Origin: Planctomycetales bacterium
GTDB taxonomy: Bacteria > Planctomycetota > Planctomycetia > Pirellulales > Thermoguttaceae
NCBI GenBank assembly: GCA_007127495.1
Contig: SKZG01000517.1
Location: 1 to 7,144 of the forward strand
Direction of reading: 5' to 3'
Length of the DNA: 7,144 bases
Part shown: piece by piece, positions 1 through 6,577 of the stretch
Numbering within the stretch: the first letter of the stretch is position 1
How the letters are laid out: every line of letters starts with the position of its first letter
The notes under the pieces: generated by a model
Database searches by the model: none
Told to the model about the DNA's origin: nothing
What the model saw: only the letters and a program-made list of their open reading frames with translations
Made by a program: the position numbers and the translations under genes

Positions 1-15
1 CACAGTTCCCTAGAA

Positions 16-33
16 TGGGCATAACAATGCCCA
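16..33 (+). promoter_or_regulatory. Small hairpin just upstream of the ribosome binding site
   Basis: TGGGCAT (16-22) and ATGCCCA (27-33) are perfect inverted repeats around a 4-base loop, AACA. The last stem base is the first A of the AGGAGGG run, so the folded hairpin would abut the ribosome binding site of the gene at 44. It could tune translation or be the tail of a terminator for something to the left, but there is no T-run after it. It may also be chance. Only 15 bases precede it in the window, so no promoter can be judged. Confidence 0.3.
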
Positions 34-38
34 GGAGG
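33..38 (+). promoter_or_regulatory. Strong Shine-Dalgarno site deciding the first gene's start
   Basis: AGGAGG ends 5 bases before the ATG at 44 and only 2 bases before an in-frame GTG at 41. The spacing favours the ATG. This is the only clearly canonical ribosome binding site among the four genes in the window. Confidence 0.65.
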
Positions 39-43
39 GTGTG

Positions 44-712
44 ATGAGCACCGCGTTACTCACATGGCCGCTTCTACTGGGCGGATGGGTTCTTCCCGAA
101 ATCGTACCAGCCGAACTCCCCGGCGCGCCCGGTGGTTCGCTTCCAAGGCCCCCGGTGGCGGCTTCGGAGGCGGAGCGGGGCGTTCCGGGCCCTGCCGCAC
201 GCGCGTTACCAGCCCCCACCGCGATGTACGGCGAGCTTCCCTCAATGCCGGGTTCGCGGGGTCAGGCGGTCTCGCCGTGGCACGCGGCACGGCAGCAGGT
301 TCCCGTCGTTCCGACCGCGCCGGATGCCGGTGCTCCGCAACGAACCGCGCCAGCCCGTCAGGCGCCGGCGCAAATCGGGGCGGGCATCAACATGGGCGCC
401 GGTGCGGCGCGGCCCCCGTCCAGGCCGTTCACCAACTATGAGCCGCCTCCCGTGGTCAGCCCTTTCTTGAATCTCGAACGTCGCGACGAGTTCGACTTCG
501 ACAACTACAACACGCTAGTGCGGCCTTTTATGGAACAGCGGGCCCAAGATCTTCAGTTCCGGAACGAGATTCAATCCCTTCAGGGTACGGTTCGCCAGCG
601 GCAGCGCGCGTTCCAACAGTTTGAGCAGAGGCAACAACAGTTGGACGTCCAGCGCGGCGACTTTGCCCCGGGAACGTTCCAAGATACCGGCCGGTTCTTC
701 CCCAACCGTTAG
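44..712 (+). CDS. Pro/Ala-rich, Gln-rich-tailed probable exported protein of unknown function
   Basis: I do not recognise a named family. The product is 222 residues from the ATG at 44, chosen because AGGAGG lies 5 bases upstream; a GTG one codon earlier is less well placed. Residues 4-17 are hydrophobic (ALLTWPLLLGGWVL) and are followed by VPA-E at 21-24, which could be a signal-peptidase site. The n-region has no positive charge, so export is uncertain. Residues 20-138 are low-complexity Pro/Ala/Gly with scattered Arg, probably disordered. A more ordered block follows at about 138-163 (VSPFLNLERRDEF, then DNYNTLVRPF). Next comes a Gln/Arg-rich probable coiled coil at 165-203 and a short tail ending in FFPNR. 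I have an unverified memory of similar SPxLNL...NYxTLVRP blocks in planctomycete hypothetical proteins. The gene converges on the TPR gene and overlaps its stop codon. A structural or envelope role is possible but unproven. Confidence 0.7.
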   Translation: MSTALLTWPLLLGGWVLPEIVPAELPGAPGGSLPRPPVAASEAERGVPGPAARALPAPTAMYGELPSMPGSRGQAVSPWHAARQQVPVVPTAPDAGAPQRTAPARQAPAQIGAGINMGAGAARPPSRPFTNYEPPPVVSPFLNLERRDEFDFDNYNTLVRPFMEQRAQDLQFRNEIQSLQGTVRQRQRAFQQFEQRQQQLDVQRGDFAPGTFQDTGRFFPNR

Positions 713-3700
713 CTCCGCCTCCGGGCGCCGCCTTCTGCCTCGTTCGGATCGAGCCCCAGAGTTTCACAAAGCTCTTCGTAGGCAGGGCGCTCCAAAGGAT
801 GGAGGTTATCGCTGCGCAGCCCCTTGGCGTGGGCGCTTTCCAGGGCCAGTCGTGCGGTGGCTTGGTCACCTAGCTGCGCGAAAGCCTGGGCGCGGCGGAA
901 CTGCAAGTTTGCCGATTCCCCTTCCACGGCGATCTCGCCCAATTCGGCTAGAGCGTCGCGAGGCCGTTTCTGGGCCATGAGCACGCTGGCTTGGGTATCG
1001 AGCAGGCTGACCACGGGGCCGGACAACTGGATGGCCTGCCGGATGAGCTTCGCGGCTTCGTCGAGGTGTTCTCCCTTAATGGCCAGGAGCATCGCCAAGT
1101 TGTTCATGGCCTTGACGTTGCGAGGGTCGCTCCCCAGGATTTCGCGGTAGATGGCCTGTGCCTGGCGATTGTCGCCCTGCATGCCGTACAAGTCGGCCAG
1201 GAGCATCAACATGCCAGGCCGTCGCCCGCGTTTCTCCATCGTGTTCAGGAGAACCGCTTCGAGCCGAGACCGCTGTTTCCGTTGGTCCTGGCCCTCCTGC
1301 AAATGGCGGTTGTGGGTCATTTGCAGTACGTACAACATGGCCGTGTTTAGAATGTTCGGGTGGGCGGTCTCCCACTCCTTTTCCAGGATGTCCATGGCTT
1401 CGCTCAGCCGGCCGATGCGGGCGAGGAAGGTTGCCCATATCGCTTGTTGCCCGGGGCGGTCGAGATAGGTCCGGTAGACTTCCTCGGAGGCTTCGGCCAA
1501 TCGCTCTGCTCCCTCGTGTCGGCCCTGGGTACTCAGCCGGAAGCTCTGATCGGCCAGGTGAGCGCCGATCACTCCGGCAAGCTGCATCTGCTGTTGCTCC
1601 TCGAGGTTGGGCCGCTCCAGGACGGCATTCAGCGTTGCGACCGCCTCGGCGTACCGCTCACGGTTCACCAGCAAATTTACCCGCAGCATGACCGTCGCAA
1701 AGTCGCCTGCTGCGATTCTTTCCAACTGGTTCAACCACAATTCCGCCTCGCGGAGTTCCCCGCGGTCGAGCAGGGCGCGGACATAGGTCGACACGTACAG
1801 CGCATGGCGCGGATCATTGCCGGAACCGGCCAGGAGCACCCGCATGTGCCGGGCGGCGTTTGTCCAATCGCCATGATCCAAATAGAGCCTTGCCAAAGCG
1901 AACCGGTCCTGCGGTTGGGGGTTGCGCTGATTCGCCAGGAGTTCCTCAAGCACGCCAATGGCCCGGCTTTGCTGGGATCGCCTCGGGTGCGATGCCAAGA
2001 GCACGGCGTGGGCGCGGCGGTCCTCGGCTGCGGGCGCCGGGCGTGCGAGGTTCTTCTGGACCAGCGCCATTCCTTGCATCAGGTTGTCGTATCCGCCGCG
2101 GTCGGCCAACATCATGGCCAAGGCGCGGCGGGCCCAGACGACGTCTTCCGGGGCGGCTTTCACCGGCCCCTCGGCGATACGGCGCAATTGTGCCTCGGCC
2201 TCGTCCGACTTGCCGGAGCGCAGGTAGAACTCCGCAACGCGGCGAGTGACCATTGCATTGTCCGGGTCGGCTTGGAGCGCATTTTGATATTCGCTCTCGG
2301 CGCGCTCGGTCCGTCCCAGGGTCTCGTAGCATTGGCCCAGGGCGAGGGGGGGAAGGCCTTCGGGAATGGCTTCCTGGGCTTCGGCAATCGCTTTGTCGGC
2401 ATTCTCCATGGCGCCGGTGACGCCGTAGAAGCGGATCAGGGCGACCCACGCATCCGTGGCATCGGTTTGTAGTTCGACCGCCCGGCGAAACTCGCCCTCG
2501 GCTTGCGCGAGCAGCGTTTCTGCCTCCTGGGTGCGGCCCATGTTCTGAGCCCGCAGGCCAAGTATGCCCAGTACCTGACCGTGCCACATGTGGTCGCCGT
2601 AATGGCCGGTGTCGACGGCGGCCTGGCTCGCGAGGCTCAGCGCCCGGTCGAAGTCGTCCAAGGCGAGCGACACCTCGGTCGCCAAACGCCCCAACTGGAG
2701 CGAGAAGGGCGTCGCCTGGGCTTCCAGACGACGAATCAGGCGGTCGGCTTCCAGGAATCGCTGCCGCCGGGCCAGCAGCTCGATGGCCCGTCGGATCGTT
2801 TGCGGGTTGCGTTCGCCAAGTTCAATCGCCTCGTTGAGGTGTGCCAGGGTGGCTTCCTCGTCGTCGCGGAGTTCATAGATTTGCGATTTCAGCAGCGGAA
2901 CCCGCGCCCAGTCAGGCCGAGCCTCGGCGACGCGCGCGAGCCGGTCCAATGCCTCGTCGAGATGTTCCGTCCGGCCCTCGCGTGCAAGGAGCATGAGCCG
3001 GAGTGCCGTACCGTATTCCCACAAGGGTCCCCCGCCCTCGATGCGCCGAATCTGCTTCAAAACATGTTCGATGTCGGAATCGTCTTCGGCTCGCATCGCC
3101 AAGTCGAACAGCAGCATCCAAACGCGCAGTTCGTTGGGCTGAGCTTCGGTGAGCCGGCGATACATTTCGCGGGTGTGTTCGAACTGGCCTGTCTGCAGCG
3201 ACATTTGAGCAAGGCCTGTCCAAAGTCGAGGCAACTCCTCCGGCGACAATTCGTCGGTGTTGTCAGCCAGGGCTCGAATGCGTTCGGCGGCGTCGGCGCC
3301 GTGCTGCCGCAACCAACATTGCGCCAGTGCGAGGCGGACGGCCACCGAGTCGCCCAGTTCCTCGCGAGTTTCTTGCAAGAGCCGTTCAGCTTCGTCCCAG
3401 TCGTTTTCGCGCTGCGCCAGCGCCGCCAAGGCAAGCCGGATTTCGAGGCTCTCGGGGCTGCCTTGCTTGGCGTCTTCGAGCAGTCGCCGGGCATCGTCCA
3501 TGCGTTCCTGAGCCGCCGCCACCTCGGCGCGCAACACGACCACGGAGGTGTTCTCAGGATCAGCCTTGGCTGCGTGGTCGAGCAGGCGCGTGATTTCCCG
3601 CCAATCGCGGTTGGCGCGGTCGCGCTGCAGGTTCTGCATAATCGCGAGCCGGGCCAGCTCCAGCCAACCACCCGACGGCGCCCGCTCCGACCGCATGACG

Positions 3701-5019
3701 TGGCCGTATTCCTCAAGCGCTTCCTCGTTGCGGCCGGTCGATCGCAATGCCGCCGCCAGGCTGACGCGGGCGGGGGCCCACAAGGGGTCCAGCGAGACGG
3801 CACGGCGAAGCGATGCCAGTTGCGCGTCCACGTCGCCCAACTGCTGGTAGCACGTGGCCAGGTAAAGGTCGAGCTGCTTGAGCAAATCGGGCCAGTCGGT
3901 CAGGTGCGGGCGGGTCCGCTCAAAGCGGCGGCTGGCCGCAAGCCACTCCTGCTCGCCAAGCAGGACTCGGGCGTGCAAGTACTCAATGAGCGGACGGTGA
4001 TACTCAGCCTGCTCAAGCTGCCGGATCACCGGCTTCGCCTCCTCCAACTGGCGGTCGTCAATCAGCAGCGCGGCTAGCGTCCAGGTCAGGGAGGTCTGGC
4101 CCGGATTGGCCTCCAGGCCGCGACGGATCCACGCAATGGCTTCGCTGCGCCGGCCCTGCTGCCCTTCGATCTCGGCCAGGGTCATGTACAGCCGGACATT
4201 ATGAGGGCTTTCCTCCACGGCACGAGCGGCGTATTCATGAGCTTCGTCATAATCGCGCTTCCTCGCATGAATTCGGGCCGCCAGAAACAGGGCATTCGAA
4301 TCTTCCGGCTGAAGCTCCAGGGCGCGCATGGCATGTTTCAGGGCATCGTCGGCGCTGTCGAGGCCCTCGAGGTAACCGCCCGTGAGGATATGGGCCTCCG
4401 CCGAGTTGGGATTCTCGTCGATGAGTTGTTGCATCCATTGGTCGGCTTCGCCCGGCTGGTTCAGCCGGTGGCGAAGCAGGTTGGCCAGGCGGGCGTAGGT
4501 TTCCAGTTGGTCCGGCGCGTTGGCGATGGCCTCGCGATAACGGTCTGCCGCAGCCTGGAAGTCGCCCACCGCCTCTTCGCACTGGCCGAACAGGGCGAGA
4601 AGCTCGCCGTCGTTTGGATTCTCCTTCAGCAGGTGATCGACCAGGTGCGTGCGCGCGTCGCGAACCCGCCTCATTTGCAGCGCGACCGTCACGAGCCGCC
4701 GCCGCGCGTCGCTCCGACCGGAATCGACGCGCAGGGCCCGCTCCAGCGTATCGTAGGCAGAGCGCAACATGCCCAGATCAGCCAAGACAATCCCCAGATC
4801 GCCGCGTGCCCCGGCGTCGTCGGGAACCAGTTGCAAGTACCAGCGTAGGTTCTCAAGGGCCCTTTCCAGGTCGCCCTCCTCCATGGCTTCCCTGCCCTCG
4901 ACGAGAAAGACCCCGGCGTTCCGTCGCACCTGGAACGAGTGCAGGGAGTACATTCCGCCGGCAACGACTAAGGTCGACACGATCAGGATCAACAACAGGC
5001 GCAGGTTAATCGACTTCAT
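709..5019 (-). CDS. Giant membrane-anchored tetratricopeptide repeat (TPR) protein
   Basis: The product has 1436 residues. Residues 1-6 include two basic residues, and residues 8-24 are hydrophobic (LLLILIVSTLVVAGG region). There is no lipobox Cys or clear cleavage site, so the rest is probably an uncleaved-anchor extracytoplasmic solenoid. TPR units run from about residue 40 to the C-terminus. Two clear ones are at 888-919 (G895, Y898, G902, A907, Y911, A914, P919) and 1268-1299 (A1275, Y1278, G1282, A1287, Y1291, P1299). Others are evident near 45-100, 140-300, 380-445 and 490-555, with more divergent helices at about 560-880. The end has NNLAMLLA (1306-1313), then LLDTQASVL, then LHPLERPAYEEL (1406-1417), a layout I associate with planctomycete TPR proteins and polysaccharide-linked (PrsT-like) TPR proteins. 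No enzymatic domain is visible. TPR solenoids bind proteins or polymers, so a scaffold role in envelope or exopolysaccharide assembly is inferred from the Wzz-like neighbour. No clear Shine-Dalgarno precedes the ATG. Its TAA stop overlaps the TAG of the convergent gene. Confidence 0.93.
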   Translation of the reverse strand: MKSINLRLLLILIVSTLVVAGGMYSLHSFQVRRNAGVFLVEGREAMEEGDLERALENLRWYLQLVPDDAGARGDLGIVLADLGMLRSAYDTLERALRVDSGRSDARRRLVTVALQMRRVRDARTHLVDHLLKENPNDGELLALFGQCEEAVGDFQAAADRYREAIANAPDQLETYARLANLLRHRLNQPGEADQWMQQLIDENPNSAEAHILTGGYLEGLDSADDALKHAMRALELQPEDSNALFLAARIHARKRDYDEAHEYAARAVEESPHNVRLYMTLAEIEGQQGRRSEAIAWIRRGLEANPGQTSLTWTLAALLIDDRQLEEAKPVIRQLEQAEYHRPLIEYLHARVLLGEQEWLAASRRFERTRPHLTDWPDLLKQLDLYLATCYQQLGDVDAQLASLRRAVSLDPLWAPARVSLAAALRSTGRNEEALEEYGHVMRSERAPSGGWLELARLAIMQNLQRDRANRDWREITRLLDHAAKADPENTSVVVLRAEVAAAQERMDDARRLLEDAKQGSPESLEIRLALAALAQRENDWDEAERLLQETREELGDSVAVRLALAQCWLRQHGADAAERIRALADNTDELSPEELPRLWTGLAQMSLQTGQFEHTREMYRRLTEAQPNELRVWMLLFDLAMRAEDDSDIEHVLKQIRRIEGGGPLWEYGTALRLMLLAREGRTEHLDEALDRLARVAEARPDWARVPLLKSQIYELRDDEEATLAHLNEAIELGERNPQTIRRAIELLARRQRFLEADRLIRRLEAQATPFSLQLGRLATEVSLALDDFDRALSLASQAAVDTGHYGDHMWHGQVLGILGLRAQNMGRTQEAETLLAQAEGEFRRAVELQTDATDAWVALIRFYGVTGAMENADKAIAEAQEAIPEGLPPLALGQCYETLGRTERAESEYQNALQADPDNAMVTRRVAEFYLRSGKSDEAEAQLRRIAEGPVKAAPEDVVWARRALAMMLADRGGYDNLMQGMALVQKNLARPAPAAEDRRAHAVLLASHPRRSQQSRAIGVLEELLANQRNPQPQDRFALARLYLDHGDWTNAARHMRVLLAGSGNDPRHALYVSTYVRALLDRGELREAELWLNQLERIAAGDFATVMLRVNLLVNRERYAEAVATLNAVLERPNLEEQQQMQLAGVIGAHLADQSFRLSTQGRHEGAERLAEASEEVYRTYLDRPGQQAIWATFLARIGRLSEAMDILEKEWETAHPNILNTAMLYVLQMTHNRHLQEGQDQRKQRSRLEAVLLNTMEKRGRRPGMLMLLADLYGMQGDNRQAQAIYREILGSDPRNVKAMNNLAMLLAIKGEHLDEAAKLIRQAIQLSGPVVSLLDTQASVLMAQKRPRDALAELGEIAVEGESANLQFRRAQAFAQLGDQATARLALESAHAKGLRSDNLHPLERPAYEELCETLGLDPNEAEGGARRRS

Positions 5020-5113
5020 AACAGTCCGGTTCTTGGGTTTGGGGCTCGGCCGGCAGGGGTTTTCGTCAGCATCCCAGCCGCACTTACAGAAGGAGCAGAT
5101 TAGCCATTATTCT

Positions 5114-5142
5114 ATTATAGTCGAATATGCCGAAAAACTCAA
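5114..5142 (-). promoter_or_regulatory. Sigma70-like promoter for the TPR gene
   Basis: Read on the minus strand, TTGAGT (5137-5142; 4 of 6 to TTGACA) is followed after exactly 17 bases by TATAAT (5114-5119; 6 of 6). It sits in a short AT-rich patch within otherwise GC-rich DNA. Transcription would start near 5107, giving a leader of about 88 bases before the ATG at 5017-5019. This suggests the TPR gene can be transcribed independently of the co-directional gene upstream. It is a prediction from sequence only. Confidence 0.55.
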
Positions 5143-5167
5143 CCGGCGAGACCCGTACCCGTTCACA

Positions 5168-5248
5168 GGGGGACTGTCCCATTTTGTGCCGCGAAGAGCG
5201 TATCCCCCGTGGAGAACGCCTTTCGCCCGCGAAAATGGGACTGTCCCC
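5168..5248. repeat. REPIN-like pair of inverted REP elements
   Basis: GGGGGACTGTCCCATTTT (5168-5185) is mirrored by AAAATGGGACTGTCCCC (5232-5248). The inverted match is 16 of 17, and the only mismatch is the central base of the GGGAC-T-GTCCC core. Each arm is also a near-palindrome on its own. Weaker inverted similarity extends inward (GCGAAGAGCG at 5191-5200 against CGCCTTTCGC at 5217-5226), around a spacer of about 16 bases. This is the plan of a REPIN, a non-autonomous element moved by a REP-associated tyrosine (Y1) transposase encoded elsewhere. GGGAC(A/T)GTCCC repeats are, as I recall, numerous in planctomycetes and some other GC-rich genomes. It lies downstream of the Wzz-like gene's stop and upstream of the TPR promoter. 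It could therefore weaken read-through as an RNA hairpin, although it lacks a U-tract. Copy number cannot be judged here. Confidence 0.65.
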
Positions 5249-5300
5249 TTCGCATGAACTGCGCGGTGGTACTGCCGCTTACCTCACCAAGCTGCCGCGT

Positions 5301-6431
5301 TCAGCCTGTAACGGCCCAGTACCATAGTCCCACGCAGCCGGCGATGAGGGCCGCACCGCCAAGGCACGATGCAAGACGCAGCCACGCCCGATGCCGTCCC
5401 AAGCCGGACAATGGCTTCAGGCCGGGAATCGTAACCGCCGCAATGACTGGAACACCCGTTACGGTACTCACTTGGGTCGCTGAGTCCAAAGCCGGCTCCA
5501 TGGCGGCGCCTGTGGCAACCATGCCCACGCCAACCATCATGGCCAAGCCGGCGAAAAGCGAGATGGAAAGCAAGCGGCCCGGCCCCGCATCGGCGGAGAT
5601 CACCTCAGCAGGAGGAGAAATCGTCATGTCGATTTCCGGCCCACGCACATGGTCTGCCCACGCCGCACGTTCCGCCGCGGCTGCCTGCTCGTGCCTGATG
5701 CGCGCGGCTTCGACCTTTCGGCTCAATCGGTCGAGCTGTTCCCTCGCCTCAGCATGTTCGCGGGCGAACCGCTCCAAATCGACGGGTTTGGCGACATTCG
5801 TTTCGGCGTGCGGAGCCTCCCACTCGGCAAGCGGAAGTTTCAAGGGTCCGCGCCCGGCCTCCGGACCAATCCACCGCGCCACGCCCGACAGCACCTGACG
5901 AACCTCGGTCAACTCCTGCGTCAGTCCTTGTACTTCGGGGTGCGCAGGGGTCCGATCGACGAGCAGCTCGGCGAGTCGCCGCTCCAATCGGTCTCGCTCC
6001 CCGCTCAGTTCCACCCACTCGGGATTCTCGACTCGCGCCGCGGGCGCGGGCTGTTTGTGTGGGGAAGGCAGCGTTTGCGACTGTGCGGCGTGAAGCGCTT
6101 CGGTCTCCTGGTCTTGTAGAAAACGGTCGACGAAGTCCCGTCGTTCCGCTTCGGCGCGCTGCCATTGAATCCGGGCCTCCTCGGCAGCCGCTACCGCGCT
6201 TGCGTGGGCGGCTTCGGTCTGCCGCCTTTGTTCCCGGCGAAATGCTTCCATGTCATACCTCGGCTCAGCATGAACGCTGCTCGCTGCCTTATGGCCCCAG
6301 TGGTATACTAGCGCACTGGTTACCACGAACACAATGACCAACAAGACTGTGTTCACCGACCACGAAGACGGCGACACGACCAATGAGGATTGACCTTTTC
6401 CATCGACATTCATGCCCACCCACCGTTCCAT
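5301..6431 (-). CDS. Wzz/GNVR-like chain-length-determinant membrane protein lacking a kinase domain
   Basis: The product has 376 residues. Membrane helix 1 is at about 26-44. A coiled coil at 62-118 is followed by a Pro-rich break (about 121-131). Residues 158-182 carry VDRTPAHPEVQGLTQEL, resembling the xTPxHPxVxxLxxxI element of chain-length-determinant proteins. A second coiled coil spans 217-262. Then comes a Pro-containing run (ISPPAEV, 271-277), membrane helix 2 at about 287-309, and a cytoplasmic-type linker with TQVSTVTGVPVIAAVTIPG (319-337). That linker resembles the segment joining a Wzz domain to a BY-kinase (consensus like 'TGLPVLGxIP'). Instead of a kinase, a third membrane helix (about 350-372) ends the protein, and no Walker motifs or Tyr cluster are present. 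Known relatives regulate O-antigen or exopolysaccharide length in the inner membrane. The usual N-terminal Wzz segment after helix 1 is not recognisable, so the assignment rests on the C-terminal half. The start is uncertain: the ATG at 6431 has no good ribosome site, while an in-frame ATG at 6413 has GGTGGG shortly upstream. The co-directional TPR gene follows after 281 bases. Confidence 0.75.
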   Translation of the reverse strand: MERWVGMNVDGKGQSSLVVSPSSWSVNTVLLVIVFVVTSALVYHWGHKAASSVHAEPRYDMEAFRREQRRQTEAAHASAVAAAEEARIQWQRAEAERRDFVDRFLQDQETEALHAAQSQTLPSPHKQPAPAARVENPEWVELSGERDRLERRLAELLVDRTPAHPEVQGLTQELTEVRQVLSGVARWIGPEAGRGPLKLPLAEWEAPHAETNVAKPVDLERFAREHAEAREQLDRLSRKVEAARIRHEQAAAAERAAWADHVRGPEIDMTISPPAEVISADAGPGRLLSISLFAGLAMMVGVGMVATGAAMEPALDSATQVSTVTGVPVIAAVTIPGLKPLSGLGRHRAWLRLASCLGGAALIAGCVGLWYWAVTG

Positions 6432-6541
6432 AGCCGCATAAGGTACACGTTTTCCCGCTTAATCGTCATCGACTACCCAGCCACCGTATCTTAAGAGCCG
6501 CTGGCAAAACCTCGGCATTCGGACCGATTTTCTTTCATCGC

Positions 6542-6570
6542 TTGCACGAGCCCGCCCTATTTGTCATGAT
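6542..6570 (+). promoter_or_regulatory. Possible extended -10 promoter for trpF, perhaps leaderless
   Basis: TTGCAC (6542-6547) is followed after 17 bases by CATGAT (6565-6570; 4 of 6 to TATAAT), with TGT just before it forming an extended -10. Transcription would begin near 6577, essentially at the trpF ATG at 6578. That would fit the lack of a Shine-Dalgarno site. The match is weak. In the rest of the divergent gap (6432-6541) I see no strong promoter for either gene, no trp-leader peptide and no T-box or riboswitch structure. Confidence 0.22.
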
Positions 6571-6577
6571 ATGGACT

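Noticed and set aside
41..43. GTG as the start of the first gene
   Set aside because: It is only 2 bases from AGGAGG, too close for normal initiation. The next codon, ATG at 44, has better spacing.
1360..2472. A 370-codon open frame on the plus strand
   Set aside because: It is also antisense to the TPR gene, with no motifs and no ribosome site noted. It is a codon-bias shadow.
2503..4077. A 524-codon open frame on the plus strand
   Set aside because: It lies wholly antisense to the TPR gene, which has clear repeat motifs. Its product has no recognisable domain, and long antisense frames are expected in GC-rich genes.
5168..5248. A classical rho-independent terminator for the Wzz-like gene
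   Set aside because: The hairpin has no U-tract on the minus strand and begins 53 bases after the stop. Its paired near-palindromes fit a REPIN better, though it may still hinder transcription.
5209..5898. A 229-codon plus-strand frame starting inside the REPIN-like repeat
   Set aside because: It begins in the repeat and then runs antisense to the Wzz-like gene. The product looks like low-complexity read-through.
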